From positions 124,001-188,000 of the forward strand of contig LNFI01000016.1 in assembly GCA_001464615.1 (NCBI GenBank): 64,000 bases of DNA, written 5' to 3'. Below, in pieces: positions 21,590-30,762 of this stretch. A model generated the notes under the pieces. The model did no database searches. It saw only the letters and a program-made list of their open reading frames with translations, and was not told the DNA's origin. Within the stretch, counting starts at the first letter, position 1, and each line of letters begins with the position of its first letter. The position numbers and the translations under genes are program-made. This DNA comes from Sphingomonadales bacterium Ga0077557 (lineage in GTDB: Bacteria > Pseudomonadota > Alphaproteobacteria > Sphingomonadales > Sphingomonadaceae).

Positions 21590-22029
21590 GCGGCGTGCGG
21601 TTCCAGCGTGGCAACCAGGTCGTGGCCGATCTAGAGCGGGCGCTGACCTTTTATCAGAGCGTGCTGGGGTTCGATGTGACCTTCACGCTGCCGCCCAACC
21701 CCGACAGCTATTCCTATGCGGTGTTCGATGTTCCGCGTGAAGCGGTGATGCGCTTTTGCGTGCTCTCGACCGCGACGCAGGAACGCGTGATGGCACTGAC
21801 CGAGGTGAAGGGCGTCGACATCGCCCCGTTACCGCATCCGCGTCGATCGGCAATCGTGCTCGAAATCGACGATCCCGATGCGGTGATGGCGGGCGCCCGC
21901 GCGCTGGGGTTGACGGTCTATGACGAAGAAGTGCTGAAGACCAAGGACGGCAGGATCGGCCGCGAGATTGGCATCGTCGATTTCGACGATAACCTGATCG
22001 TCATCTACAAGATTTTGGGCGCAGCATGA
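21586..22029 (+). CDS. VOC (glyoxalase/dioxygenase fold) protein 2
   Basis: This 147-residue protein starts at GTG 21586, which shares GTGA with the stop of the preceding VOC gene. It has the halves FQRGNQVVADLERALTFYQSVLGFDV and SAIVLEIDDPDAVMAGARALGLTVYDEE, ending in GIVDFDDNLIVIYKI. It probably pairs with, or acts after, VOC protein 1. Translational coupling suggests a fixed ratio. The enzymatic role is undetermined. Confidence 0.8.
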   Translation: MSGVRFQRGNQVVADLERALTFYQSVLGFDVTFTLPPNPDSYSYAVFDVPREAVMRFCVLSTATQERVMALTEVKGVDIAPLPHPRRSAIVLEIDDPDAVMAGARALGLTVYDEEVLKTKDGRIGREIGIVDFDDNLIVIYKILGAA

Positions 22030-23327
22030 CCGAGGCCTCCTACCCCAGCACGCGTACCGCCTGGACAATGGTCACGCTGTTGACGCTGGCTTATGTCTTT
22101 TCATTCGTCGATCGTTATATCCTTGGCCTGCTGATTGAACCGATCAAGGCCGACCTGCACTTCAGCGACGAGAAGATCGGCTACCTCCTCGGCCCGGCTT
22201 TTGCGCTGTTCTACGCGACAATCGGCGTACCGCTCGGCTGGCTGGCGGATCGGGTACGGCGGACCTGGATCGTGGCGGCGGGGATCACCTTGTGGAGCCT
22301 GGCCACGGCGGCATCGGGCATGGCGCGCGGCTTTGGCGGGCTGTTCGTGGCGCGGATGAGCGTGGGCGTGGGCGAGGCGACGCTTAGTCCTTCCGCCATG
22401 TCGATGATCAGCGACAGCTTCCCGCCCGAAAAACGCGGCACTCCCATTGGGGTCTATTCCGCCGCGCTCTCCTTGGGTGCGGGCATCGCCTCGCTGATCG
22501 GCGCGGCGGTATTGGGCTGGGCCAAGGTTTCCGAAGGCATCACCCTGCCCCTCCTCGGCGCGCTTCGACCGTGGCAATTCGCCTTCATGGCCGTCGGCCT
22601 GCCAGGGTTGCTGATTGCGATCGGCTTTTTGCTGCTACCCGAACCACCGCGGCGGCGCGGGCCGGGGAACAAAGCGGCAGCCGGATTTGGGGCAACGGTC
22701 GCGCTGGTCGCCAAGCGCTTCGGCGCGTTTGGCGGGATGACGAGTCTGGTCGCCGTCATGACGATCATCGCCTATTCGCAAGGCTTCAACCCTGCCGCCT
22801 TCGCCCGGACCTATGGCTGGGAGGCGAAGGATTATGCGCTGGTCAATGGGCTAATCATCCTGATCGTCGGACCGGCGACGGTCTATTCGGCAGGGGCGAT
22901 CATCGACCGGTGGCGTAAATCGGGCACGCCCGATGCGGCGTTCCGCGCGCTGATGATCGGTTTTGTGGTGATGCTGCCGACGAGCGCCGTGCCGCTGTTC
23001 ATGCCGACGCCGACGCTGGCCTTCATGATGCTGGCGATCAGTTCGGTCGCCATTGGCACGGTGACGGCGGCAGGGATCATCGCTTTGCTCGACATCACGC
23101 CGGGCGCGTCGCGCGCGACGATCGTGTCGCTCTATTACATGATGATCAGCATTGCCGGGCTTGGGCTGGGGCCGACGACGGTCGGGCTCCTGTCCACCCG
23201 CGTGTTTGGCGAGGCCAATCTGCGCGCGGCGGTGGGGGCGGTGCCGTTGCTCTATGGGCTGGTGCCGCTATTGCTGCTGCCGCTGATCGCGCGCGCCTAT
23301 CGCGCACAACTGGCGAGGACGGATTAA
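22026..23327 (+). CDS. MFS transporter, spinster-like
   Basis: This 433-residue protein has twelve predicted membrane helices. Helix 1 reads TLLTLAYVFSFVDRYILGLL, the loop 2-3 motif is GWLADRVRRTWIV, and the helix 4 region is ARMSVGVGEATLSPSAMSMISDSFPPEKRG. These match the spinster-like MFS group that is frequent in sphingomonad catabolic operons. It would carry an organic acid or the imported compound over the inner membrane. ATGA overlap with VOC protein 2 shows operon membership, and the stop shares a base with the next start. Confidence 0.9.
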   Translation: MTEASYPSTRTAWTMVTLLTLAYVFSFVDRYILGLLIEPIKADLHFSDEKIGYLLGPAFALFYATIGVPLGWLADRVRRTWIVAAGITLWSLATAASGMARGFGGLFVARMSVGVGEATLSPSAMSMISDSFPPEKRGTPIGVYSAALSLGAGIASLIGAAVLGWAKVSEGITLPLLGALRPWQFAFMAVGLPGLLIAIGFLLLPEPPRRRGPGNKAAAGFGATVALVAKRFGAFGGMTSLVAVMTIIAYSQGFNPAAFARTYGWEAKDYALVNGLIILIVGPATVYSAGAIIDRWRKSGTPDAAFRALMIGFVVMLPTSAVPLFMPTPTLAFMMLAISSVAIGTVTAAGIIALLDITPGASRATIVSLYYMMISIAGLGLGPTTVGLLSTRVFGEANLRAAVGAVPLLYGLVPLLLLPLIARAYRAQLARTD

Positions 23328-24301
23328 TGGCACGCGCAGCGACTTTTGCCCGAACGGGTGGACCCGAGGTGATCGAGTGGATTGATGTCGATCTGCCGCC
23401 GCCGGGGCCGGGCGAAGTGCGTTTCGAAACGCGCGCGGTCGGGCTGAACTTTATCGACACCTATCACCGGCGCGGCATCTATCCGTTGGCGCTGCCGAGT
23501 GGGTTGGGGCTAGAGGCATCAGGTGTAATCACCGCCATAGGCAAGGATGTGACTGGCTTCGCGCGGGGCGATCGGGTCGCGACCTTCGGCCCGCAGCGCG
23601 GCGCCTATGCCACCGAGCGCAACCTGCCCACCGCATCGCTGTTCAAGCTGCCCGACACGATCGATTTCGATACTGCGGCCGCTGCGCTGCTGAAGGGCTG
23701 CACTGCCGAGTTCCTTGCTGAACGTGCCGCGACGGTGAACCCGGGCGACTGGGTGTTGGTGCACGCGGCCGCCGGCGGGGTCGGACTGATCCTGGTCCAG
23801 TGGCTCAAGGCGCTTGGGGCAAACGTAATCGGCACCGTCGGCAGCGCAGACAAAGCGGCACTGGCCCGCGCGGCGGGGGCGGCGGAAATCATCCTCTACC
23901 GCGATGAGGATATTGCGCCGCGGGTGCGCGCCATCACCGGTGGCGCGGGCGTGCGGGTGACCTATGACGGGATCGGCCAAGCAACCTGGAACGCCTCGCT
24001 CGATTCGACCGGGCGGCGTGGGATCATCATCAGCTATGGCAATGCCGATGCGCCAGTGACGGGGGTGGCGCTGGGTATCCTCGCCACCAAGGGCTCGCTC
24101 TACAATACCCGGCCCACGCTGTTCGATTACTACGCCACGCCCGAAGAACGCGCGGCGGGCGCGGCGCGGCTGTGGGAGATGATTACGAGCGGCAAGGTGA
24201 AGGTGACGATCGGCCAGCGCTATCCGCTGGAGGAAGCAGCGCAGGCGCATCGCGATCTTGAGGGGCGCGAGACGCACGGATCGACGCTGCTGATCCCCTA
24301 A
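23327..24301 (+). CDS. zinc-independent quinone oxidoreductase (MDR family)
   Basis: This 324-residue medium-chain reductase/dehydrogenase of the QOR type has a GroES-like N-terminus (VGLNFIDTYHRRGIYPLALPSGLGLEASG), the nucleotide-binding loop HAAAGGVGLILVQWLKALGA near residues 145-165, and TYDGIGQATWNASLDSTGRRG. The zinc-binding cysteines of alcohol dehydrogenases are absent. It reduces quinones or activated alkenes with NADPH. It is the last gene of the plus-strand operon. Its stop overlaps the stop of the convergent VOC gene by 4 nt, so the two operons meet tail to tail without any spacer. Confidence 0.9.
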   Translation: MARAATFARTGGPEVIEWIDVDLPPPGPGEVRFETRAVGLNFIDTYHRRGIYPLALPSGLGLEASGVITAIGKDVTGFARGDRVATFGPQRGAYATERNLPTASLFKLPDTIDFDTAAAALLKGCTAEFLAERAATVNPGDWVLVHAAAGGVGLILVQWLKALGANVIGTVGSADKAALARAAGAAEIILYRDEDIAPRVRAITGGAGVRVTYDGIGQATWNASLDSTGRRGIIISYGNADAPVTGVALGILATKGSLYNTRPTLFDYYATPEERAAGAARLWEMITSGKVKVTIGQRYPLEEAAQAHRDLEGRETHGSTLLIP

Positions 24302-25203
24302 CCGATCTCGACCAGTTCGAGCAGTTCGCCAGCCGGGCCGATGACCGTCGCGGTGTGGCGGTTGGTATAAAAGGCACCCGATCGAACGACCGGCGGCGTA
24401 ATGAAATCAAGCCCTGGGCGATCCAGCGAATCCACTGCAAGCGTGACCAAGGCATTGCCGGGCGGCAGCATCCCCTCCCCCTTCGCTCGCACCGTCGCGA
24501 TGCTCGGATAATCATCGATCTCAACGATCGGTAGCCGCCCCTTTTGCGCCATGCTGAGCGAGGTCATATGGGTATCGGGCAGGCCGAACGCCTTGTTGAT
24601 CATCGTGTATGGAATCGTATAGCCGCCGCCCTCCTCGAGCCCGAGATGCTCGGCATACCAAGCCATTGTCGCGGCGCGATCGGGCGCGGCTAGGATGACG
24701 ATGAAGAGATGATCGACCGACGACTTGGCGGGCGGCAGATCAGAGGTCGGCGTGTTCTCGCGCACCTCGTTGAGATAAATCATCTCGCGGCCCTGCCCCA
24801 GCATCTGCATCGCGACGAAATAGGGGAGACCGGGGATCTCCCTCGGCAGGCCGATGATATCGAAGCCACTGCCCTCCAACTTGTCCGGCCAGCCGAATAC
24901 GTCCTGCACGGTGATCTCAAACGCAGCCCAGCCATAAGTGCGGGTCGGCACGAAGCCCGGATCGAGCGGCTGCTGCACCAACCGCAGATAACAGGGCGCG
25001 CCGCTCAAGGGCGCAAGCGTGGCGAACGGCGCGCCGGCATTGGCGGGGCAGCCCCAGCTCGCGGCGAGATCAGCAGACAGCGCGCCTTGCTCGACGACCG
25101 AGAGCCCGAGCCGGTCGCGATAATCGCGCAGGCTGGCGGCGAGATCGGGCACTGTCGCTAGCCCGCCGATGATGCGGCCATGGGTGAGGAAATCGCTCAT
25201 CAA
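24298..25203 (-). CDS. two-module VOC family protein
   Basis: This 301-residue protein has duplicated VOC halves: residues about 10-140 (IIGGLATVPDLAASLRDYRDRLGLSV ... REMIYLNEV) and about 160-295 (VDHLFIVILAAPDRAATMAWYAEHLGLEEGG ... ATVIGPAGELLELVEIG). The length is typical for extradiol-dioxygenase-like or lyase members with four beta-alpha-beta modules. The second half keeps a C-terminal Glu for metal binding. It is the last gene of the ten-gene PrpD-led operon and overlaps the enoyl-CoA hydratase-like gene by 4 nt. Confidence 0.82.
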   Translation of the reverse strand: MMSDFLTHGRIIGGLATVPDLAASLRDYRDRLGLSVVEQGALSADLAASWGCPANAGAPFATLAPLSGAPCYLRLVQQPLDPGFVPTRTYGWAAFEITVQDVFGWPDKLEGSGFDIIGLPREIPGLPYFVAMQMLGQGREMIYLNEVRENTPTSDLPPAKSSVDHLFIVILAAPDRAATMAWYAEHLGLEEGGGYTIPYTMINKAFGLPDTHMTSLSMAQKGRLPIVEIDDYPSIATVRAKGEGMLPPGNALVTLAVDSLDRPGLDFITPPVVRSGAFYTNRHTATVIGPAGELLELVEIG

Positions 25204-25946
25204 AACACCGGCTTTCGCTTGGCGAGGAAGGCGCTGACCCCTTCTTCGAAATCGGGCTGGATAAACGCATCGGCGAACAGCGCGCTGGTCGTGGCATCAT
25301 CATGTGCCTGGCCGTTGAGGATGCGGCGGACCATCGCCTTGGCCTCGCGCGCGGTGTGCGGCGAGTTGGCGGCGATTGTCTCAGCGAGCGGGATCGGATC
25401 GTCACCGAGCATGTCGATAAGGCCGATCCGCAGCGCCTCATCTGCATCGATCAGCCCGGCGGTGAACAGGATGCGCTTGGCCTGTGACGGGCCGACGGCA
25501 TCGACCAGCAGCTTGGTATCGTGGAGCGAATAGACGAGGCCAAGCTTGGCGGGGGTGATCCCCAGCCTGGCGTTGGCGGTCGCGACGCGCAGGTCGCAGG
25601 CGAGCGCCAGCCCGCAGCCGCCGCCGACGCAATCGCCCTCGATAAAGGCAATGACGGGCTTGGGCGCGAGGGTAAGTTCGATCTGCGCACGGGCGATGGC
25701 GGCCTGATTGGCGGCGCGCCAGGCAGGATCAGTCGCGCCGGTACCGAATTCGGCAATATCGGCCCCGGCGGAAAAGGCGCCGGGCTCTGCCGCACGCAGG
25801 ATCATCACGCGCACCGCATCGTCGGTCATTGCCTGCGCGATCAGTGGCGGAAATTGCTCCCACATCTCCTGCGTGATCGCGTTGCGCTTAGCCGCGCGGT
25901 CGATGATCAGATGCGCGACGGCGCCCTGGGTTTCGAGGCGGAGCAT
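25200..25946 (-). CDS. enoyl-CoA hydratase/isomerase (crotonase) family protein
   Basis: This 248-residue crotonase-fold protein starts at ATG 25946, 5 nt after a GGAGG contributed by the adjoining repeat; a longer frame runs through the repeat and is rejected. The oxyanion-hole segments FSAGADIAEF and GDCVGGGCGLALACDLRVA are present. The usual catalytic Glu of hydratases (in PE-I-x-LG) is replaced: the segment reads LGITPAKLGLVY. So a simple hydratase reaction is doubtful, and an isomerase, hydrolase or decarboxylase role is possible. It sits between the PuuE-like hydrolase and the two-module VOC gene. Confidence 0.88.
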   Translation of the reverse strand: MLRLETQGAVAHLIIDRAAKRNAITQEMWEQFPPLIAQAMTDDAVRVMILRAAEPGAFSAGADIAEFGTGATDPAWRAANQAAIARAQIELTLAPKPVIAFIEGDCVGGGCGLALACDLRVATANARLGITPAKLGLVYSLHDTKLLVDAVGPSQAKRILFTAGLIDADEALRIGLIDMLGDDPIPLAETIAANSPHTAREAKAMVRRILNGQAHDDATTSALFADAFIQPDFEEGVSAFLAKRKPVF

Positions 25947-25948
25947 CA

Positions 25949-26079
25949 AATCCTCCCCGGTACGGGGAGGGGGACCGCGAAGCGGTGGAGGGGGTTCTCC
26001 ACCTGCATTGCGCTTGCGGCCCGCCCCCTCCACCCCGTCGCTTCGCGCCGCGGTTCCCCTCGCCGTGCCGGGGAGGATT
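25949..26079. repeat. intergenic palindromic repeat, copy 1
   Basis: This 131-bp element is bounded by inverted ends AATCCTCCCCGGTACGG and CCGTGCCGGGGAGGATT, with inner complementary arms (GCGAAGCGGTGGAGGGGG and CCCCCTCCACCCCGTCGC). It fills the gap between the PuuE-like gene and the crotonase gene. On the minus strand its end supplies the GGAGG for the crotonase start at 25946. Confidence 0.85.
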
Positions 26080-26091
26080 GGGGGTTGGTGC

Positions 26092-26970
26092 TCATGCCGG
26101 ATCGACCTTCGCGAGATGCTGTGCAATCTCGCGTCGGGTCGCGATCCAGACGCCCTCATGCGCGCGGACATGATTCAGAAAGGCCTCGAACGCCCAGATC
26201 CGACCGGGCCGCCCGATGATGCGTAAATGCAGGCCGAGCGACATCATCTTGGGATTGCCCTCCATGCCCTCGCGATAGAGCTGATCGAAGCACGTTTTGG
26301 CATAATCTAGCCAGTTGGCGGGGGTATAGGCGGGATCAGTCCACATCTTCATGTCGTTGTCGTCAAGCTGATAGGGCACAATGGCGATCGGCCTGCCGGG
26401 GACGGTGGTGCGATCCCAGAAGGGTATGTCGCCCGAATAATCGTCCATATGATAGTCGAACCCCTCTTCGATCAGCAGGCGCCTTGTATTGTCGGTGTGG
26501 AAATAGCGCGACAGCCAGCCATAGGGCCGCGTGCCCGTGGTCGCTTCGATCGAGGCCACCGCCTTACGGATGAAATCGCGCTCAGCGGCTTCGTCCATCT
26601 TGAACTGGTGGACCCAGCGATAGCCGTGGCTGACCGGCTCATGGCCCAGATCGCGGATGGCGGCGGCGATCTCCGGGTGGTTTTCGAGGCTGAGCGCGGC
26701 GACGGTCCAGCTCGCCTTGATATCGTGTTCGCGGAGCAACTTGACGATGCGCGGCGCGCCCGCCTTGATGCCATAGAGGTAATTGCTCTCATTGCCGTAA
26801 TTGCGGATCGGCGATTTGATGTGGATGCCGAGCTCATCGACGGGCTCCATCCCCCGGTCGCCGCGCGCGACCGTCATCTCGCTGCCTTCTTCGACATTGA
26901 CGACAATGCTGAGCGCGATTTTCGCGTCGTTGGGCCAGTCTATCCGTTCTTCGTTCAGCATGGGGCGCAT
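26092..26970 (-). CDS. polysaccharide deacetylase-fold hydrolase, PuuE/allantoinase-like (copy 1)
   Basis: This 292-residue NodB-homology protein begins with the PuuE-type strand IALSIVVNVEEGSE, in place of the TFDD of true deacetylases, and has the metal-binding histidine in GHEPVSHGYRWVHQ and the segment PYGWLSRYFHTDNTRRLL. PuuE-like members hydrolyse cyclic amides (allantoin, imides) rather than polysaccharides. The start shares one base with the SDR stop, and ATG 26961 is an alternative. Two more members of this fold sit at 52241-54030, so the cluster carries three. The substrate is unknown; cyclic amide or imide opening is the most likely class. Confidence 0.85.
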   Translation of the reverse strand: MRPMLNEERIDWPNDAKIALSIVVNVEEGSEMTVARGDRGMEPVDELGIHIKSPIRNYGNESNYLYGIKAGAPRIVKLLREHDIKASWTVAALSLENHPEIAAAIRDLGHEPVSHGYRWVHQFKMDEAAERDFIRKAVASIEATTGTRPYGWLSRYFHTDNTRRLLIEEGFDYHMDDYSGDIPFWDRTTVPGRPIAIVPYQLDDNDMKMWTDPAYTPANWLDYAKTCFDQLYREGMEGNPKMMSLGLHLRIIGRPGRIWAFEAFLNHVRAHEGVWIATRREIAQHLAKVDPA

Positions 26971-27764
26971 CAGTGCATTTCCTCGCCGCCCGAGACGTTG
27001 ATCGCCTCGCCGGTCACATAAAAGGCATCGTCGCTGGCGAGCCAGGCGCAGGCGGCGGCGGTGTCACTAGCGAGGCCGGGGCGGCCCATCGGGTTCTTGG
27101 CGGCCATGTTCTTCAGATACGCCTCGACGCTCTCAAAACCGAGCAGTTTGGAGAAATAGGCGTTCTGTTCGGCCCCAAGCCCCGTGGTAACGTGATTGGG
27201 GCAAACCGCGTTGACGGTGATGCCGTGCGCGCCGAGTTCGACAGCACTCGCGCGGGTGAGGCCGACCATGCCGTGCTTGGAGGACACATAAGCGGGCAGA
27301 TGGGGGAAGCCGGTCTTGGCGGCTTGCGACGCGATGTTGATGATGCGGCCACCTTTACCAGCCGCGACCATCGCCCTGGCGGCGGCCTGGGTGCAGTAGA
27401 AAGCGCCGGACAAATTGACCGCGATGACCTTGTCCCAATCCTCAGGCACGACCTCCAGAAACGGCTTCATCATGAAACCGATCCCGGCATTGTTGACGAA
27501 GATGTCGATGCCGCCGAACGCATCGACCGCACTCTGCACCAGCGCCTGGCACTGGGCAGCAGACGAGACGTCGCAGGCGACGGTCGCGACCGGCGCGCCA
27601 CGATCGCTGAGTTCCTTCGCCACCGCCTGCGCGGCATCCCCAATTTCATAATCGCTGACGACGCAGTTCGCGCCTTCATCGGCGAAGCGTTGCAGGATCG
27701 CCTGGCCGAGCCCTTTGTCGCGGCCCGATCCGGTGACGACGATGGTCTTGCCGGCGAAACGCAT
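26970..27764 (-). CDS. SDR-family oxidoreductase
   Basis: This 264-residue classical short-chain dehydrogenase has the nucleotide loop TGSGRDKGLG (residues 11-20), NNAG at 91-94 and the catalytic triad Ser146, Tyr159, Lys163 (YVSSK). It ends in the usual AINVSGG motif. Asp38 after the second strand (VVSDYE) suggests NAD(H) preference. It probably oxidises a hydroxy intermediate of the pathway. It is embedded in the PrpD-led operon with single-base overlaps on both sides. Confidence 0.93.
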   Translation of the reverse strand: MRFAGKTIVVTGSGRDKGLGQAILQRFADEGANCVVSDYEIGDAAQAVAKELSDRGAPVATVACDVSSAAQCQALVQSAVDAFGGIDIFVNNAGIGFMMKPFLEVVPEDWDKVIAVNLSGAFYCTQAAARAMVAAGKGGRIINIASQAAKTGFPHLPAYVSSKHGMVGLTRASAVELGAHGITVNAVCPNHVTTGLGAEQNAYFSKLLGFESVEAYLKNMAAKNPMGRPGLASDTAAACAWLASDDAFYVTGEAINVSGGEEMH

Positions 27765-28069
27765 CAGAGATCCTCGGTCAGGATGAAGATCGGGTCATCG
27801 GCAAAATCGCGGAAGGGCGCGGCGAGTGCCTGGAACTCGGGCGTCGTCACGTCAGCGACAAAACTGTCAATGCCGCTGATGTCGATCACTTCGACATAAT
27901 CATAAGGCGGCTTGGCGTCTGACCCGAACAGGCCGGTTGCCTTGTGGACCGTGAAGCTGGTCACCGATCCCAGCGCGTTGACGGCGGGGATGTCGCCATT
28001 GCGGGCCCAGGCTTCATAGGTTGCCGGATCGACGCCGGGCTTCAGGTTGAACAGGCAGATAATTCGCAT
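27764..28069 (-). CDS. REDY-like (HapK family) small protein
   Basis: This 101-residue protein has the sequence MRIICLFNLKPGVDPATYEAW and AVNALGSVTSFTVHKATGLFG, the pattern of REDY-like/HapK dimeric alpha-beta barrels. No reaction is established for the family. It overlaps the SDR start by one base and follows the amidase gene by 12 nt, so it is co-transcribed. A small-molecule cyclisation or isomerisation helper is possible but unproven. Confidence 0.75.
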   Translation of the reverse strand: MRIICLFNLKPGVDPATYEAWARNGDIPAVNALGSVTSFTVHKATGLFGSDAKPPYDYVEVIDISGIDSFVADVTTPEFQALAAPFRDFADDPIFILTEDL

Positions 28070-28081
28070 CGCGGGTCTCCT

Positions 28082-29251
28082 TTAGGATCGGGGTGGGGCA
28101 TAGCCGTTGATCGTCGCTTCGATCCGGCGAGCGAGCGCGATCAGGCGTGTTTCGCTGCCGGCTGGGCCGACGAGCTGAACGCTGACCGGCAGATGATCGG
28201 CAGCGACACCCGCCGGGAGGGCAAGCGCGGGCAGCCCGGCGACGCTGGCAATGCTGGTGAAATCCGCCTGGGTAACGGGCGCGCGCGCGCCATGCGGGAA
28301 GGCCGATTGCGGCGCGGTGGGCATGACGAGGACACCGTCGTCGCCGAGTGCTGCAACCAGGGTGGCGCGGGTGCGGGCGATGACATCGGGCGCGGGCGGC
28401 AACGCGCCGACGGCTGTCATCACGAACTTTAGCTCGTCTGACACCAGCGGACCGTGGCGGGCCTCCCCGAGATCGCCGATCAGCTCGTTCACCGACTCGA
28501 TCAGCCCGGCCATGCGGATCGCGGACAGCGGGTCGTCGGGCCGGAAGGGGTCGGCGGGCAGGTCAATCGCACGCAGCACGCGCTGATAACCCGCGTCAAC
28601 TGCGGGCTGGATCGGCACTTGATCGATATCCGCGAGCGTCAGCAGGCGGGTGAAGGGTCTGTCGTCGGTCTGGCCGGGGGCCATCACCGCCCAGACCCGC
28701 TGCAGTAAATCGAGGTCGCGTGCGAGCGGGCCGATGCAATCAAAGGCCGTGCCGAGATGGACGAGCCCGTCATCGCTCACCGCGCCCAGCGTCGGCTTGA
28801 GGCCCCAGATGCCGCAATAGGCCGCCGGGATGCGGACCGATCCCAGCGTATCGGTGCCGAGCGCAACGTCGCACAGACCCGCTGCCACCGCCGCACCACT
28901 GCCACCCGACGAACCGCCCGGGGTGTAGCCATGGCGGTGCGGATTATGAGTCCGACCGTAAAACACGTTGTCGGTGGTCGCGCCGAGCGCGGCCTCATGC
29001 ATGTTGAGGCTACCCAGGATGATCCCCCCGGCCGCGCGCAATTGCGTCACAACTGCCGCGTCGCGAGTCGCAATGATGCCGCGCCGGGTGCCCATGCCAC
29101 CGGTCCAGGGGAGCCCTTTGACGGCGATGTTCGATTTGATGCCGAACGTGATGCCGCCCAGCGGCCCCTCGCCGCCCGTCGCGCCCCTGTCCCAATCGAC
29201 AAAGGCATTGAGGGGCGCGTTGCGCGCTTCGAGGTCAGCAAAGTCGATCAT
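28082..29251 (-). CDS. amidase signature family hydrolase
   Basis: This 389-residue amidase has the Ser-cisSer-Lys triad in place: Lys39 (GIKSNIAV), the GGSSGGSG loop at residues 112-119 holding the cis-Ser, and nucleophile Ser138 in GTDTLGSVRIPAAYCG. It cleaves a linear amide to acid and ammonia in the cytoplasm. The start ATG 29251 follows a GGAGG, spacing 6, supplied by repeat copy 2. It is shorter than many amidases (450-500 aa), with a compact C-terminus. It lies beside a PuuE-like cyclic-amide hydrolase gene, which suggests sequential ring opening and deamidation (inference). Confidence 0.93.
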   Translation of the reverse strand: MIDFADLEARNAPLNAFVDWDRGATGGEGPLGGITFGIKSNIAVKGLPWTGGMGTRRGIIATRDAAVVTQLRAAGGIILGSLNMHEAALGATTDNVFYGRTHNPHRHGYTPGGSSGGSGAAVAAGLCDVALGTDTLGSVRIPAAYCGIWGLKPTLGAVSDDGLVHLGTAFDCIGPLARDLDLLQRVWAVMAPGQTDDRPFTRLLTLADIDQVPIQPAVDAGYQRVLRAIDLPADPFRPDDPLSAIRMAGLIESVNELIGDLGEARHGPLVSDELKFVMTAVGALPPAPDVIARTRATLVAALGDDGVLVMPTAPQSAFPHGARAPVTQADFTSIASVAGLPALALPAGVAADHLPVSVQLVGPAGSETRLIALARRIEATINGYAPPRS

Positions 29252-29253
29252 CT

Positions 29254-29384
29254 AATTCCTCCCCGGCACGGGGAGGTGGCAGCGCGAAGCGCTGACGGAG
29301 GGGGGCCGCCCCAGAGGCTTCGCCTGGTGGCCCGCCCCCTCCACCGTCCTTCGGACGGTCCCCCTCCCCGTGCCGGGGAGGATT
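29254..29384. repeat. intergenic palindromic repeat, copy 2
   Basis: This 131-bp element runs from AATTCCTCCCCGGCACGG to CCGTGCCGGGGAGGATT, with nested arms. It separates the PaaK-like ligase gene from the amidase gene and provides the amidase Shine-Dalgarno on the minus strand. Confidence 0.85.
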
Positions 29385-29397
29385 TTGGGAAGCGCCC

Positions 29398-30762
29398 TCA
29401 TAGCCCCCGCTCGTCGATCAGCCGGATCGGCTTCTGGCGGACATCAATCTGGGTGAGGGTCGCGGTGCCGCCGGGTGCCTCAAGTGCGATTGCCACCTCC
29501 ACCCCCAACCCCTGGCGCAACAGGCTGGCGAGTTCGCCAGCGTCGCTGCCGCCCCGGCTTTCGAGGATCACCAGCATGTCGTCGCGTTGCGTTGCGGGAT
29601 CGCGGACCAGGCAGCAGACATATTCGCCGGTCAGATCAGCGCGGTTCTCGATGATAGAGCCGATCGCGTGGGGGAAGACATTGATGCCGCGCAGCTTGAC
29701 CATATTGTCGCTGCGGCCCTTGAACCCGGCGATCCGCTTAAAGGCCATACCCGTCGCGTTGGTGCCCGTCAGCTCATGCGTGATGTCATGCGTGTTGAAG
29801 CGGATACACGGCGCGATGTCGTCCTTGAACAGGCAGGTGACGACCATATCGCCGGTTTCGCCGACGCCTACCGGCGCGCCGCTCTCCACATCAAGCAGCT
29901 CCAGATATTGCGCATCCTCCCAGACATAGAGCCCCTCGCGCTCGGGCCCCTCCCCGGCGATGCTGCCGGTATCGCCGACGCCGTACCAGTCGAACGCCTT
30001 GGCCCCTCCCCACGCGGCTTCGGTCGCGGCGCGATCCTCGGTGCCGAGATGGCCACAGATCATCCGGATCTGCATCTTATCGAGCAGACCAGTGTCACGC
30101 GCGACCTCGGCAAGCTTGCGGATATAATCGACAAAGCCAACCAGCACCGTCACGCCGAAATCGGCCATGAGCTGGACCTGATTGGCGCTCCGCGTCTCAA
30201 TGCCCGTGCCCGCCGAAAGGAACAGCGAATTGGTGAAATGAGTTACAGCCTCGCGGATATAATGGCCGCCATTGATCATGCCGTGGCCATAGACCGACTG
30301 CACAACGTCCTGCGGCGACAAGCCCTGCCAGCGATACATGCGCCCGACGAGCAGGTTGGTGATCTCGCGACCCTTGGGGCCGAAGAGCAAAGGTTGCGGC
30401 CGACCAGTGGTGCCGCTTGTCGTGTGGAAGATAACGGGATCGGCGCCACGCCCAGCGAAATCGCCATAGGGTGGTTGGGCGGCGACCGAGGCCATCAGGT
30501 TGGTCTTGTCATAGACCGGGAGCCTAGTGATGTCATCGAGGCTGCGGATGTCGCCTGGCTCGATCCCTTTCGCGCCCCAGAGCCGCTGGTAAAAGGGGAT
30601 TTCCCAGCCGCGCGTCATTAACCGGGTGAACTGCGCTTCCTGGAGGCTGCGGAGTTCGTCGCGGCTCATCCCCGTATAGCGCGCGGTGAAGGCGTCGCCG
30701 ATCGGATAGTCAGCGAGCATCTGTCGGGCGTCAAAGGCTTCGAAATAGGTCGGGAAGGTCAT
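29398..30762 (-). CDS. phenylacetate-CoA ligase-like acyl-CoA synthetase
   Basis: This 454-residue adenylate-forming enzyme has the P-loop TTSGTTGRPQPLLFG (near residue 115), the mid motif DWYGVGDTGSIAGEGP and the hinge GRSDNMVKLRGINVFP, all characteristic of the PaaK branch. It activates a carboxylic acid (aryl or other) to its CoA thioester with ATP. It overlaps the second PrpD gene by 4 nt. Its presence within the GntR-controlled operon suggests that a carboxylate released from the imported compound is activated here. The substrate need not be phenylacetate. Confidence 0.9.
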   Translation of the reverse strand: MTFPTYFEAFDARQMLADYPIGDAFTARYTGMSRDELRSLQEAQFTRLMTRGWEIPFYQRLWGAKGIEPGDIRSLDDITRLPVYDKTNLMASVAAQPPYGDFAGRGADPVIFHTTSGTTGRPQPLLFGPKGREITNLLVGRMYRWQGLSPQDVVQSVYGHGMINGGHYIREAVTHFTNSLFLSAGTGIETRSANQVQLMADFGVTVLVGFVDYIRKLAEVARDTGLLDKMQIRMICGHLGTEDRAATEAAWGGAKAFDWYGVGDTGSIAGEGPEREGLYVWEDAQYLELLDVESGAPVGVGETGDMVVTCLFKDDIAPCIRFNTHDITHELTGTNATGMAFKRIAGFKGRSDNMVKLRGINVFPHAIGSIIENRADLTGEYVCCLVRDPATQRDDMLVILESRGGSDAGELASLLRQGLGVEVAIALEAPGGTATLTQIDVRQKPIRLIDERGL

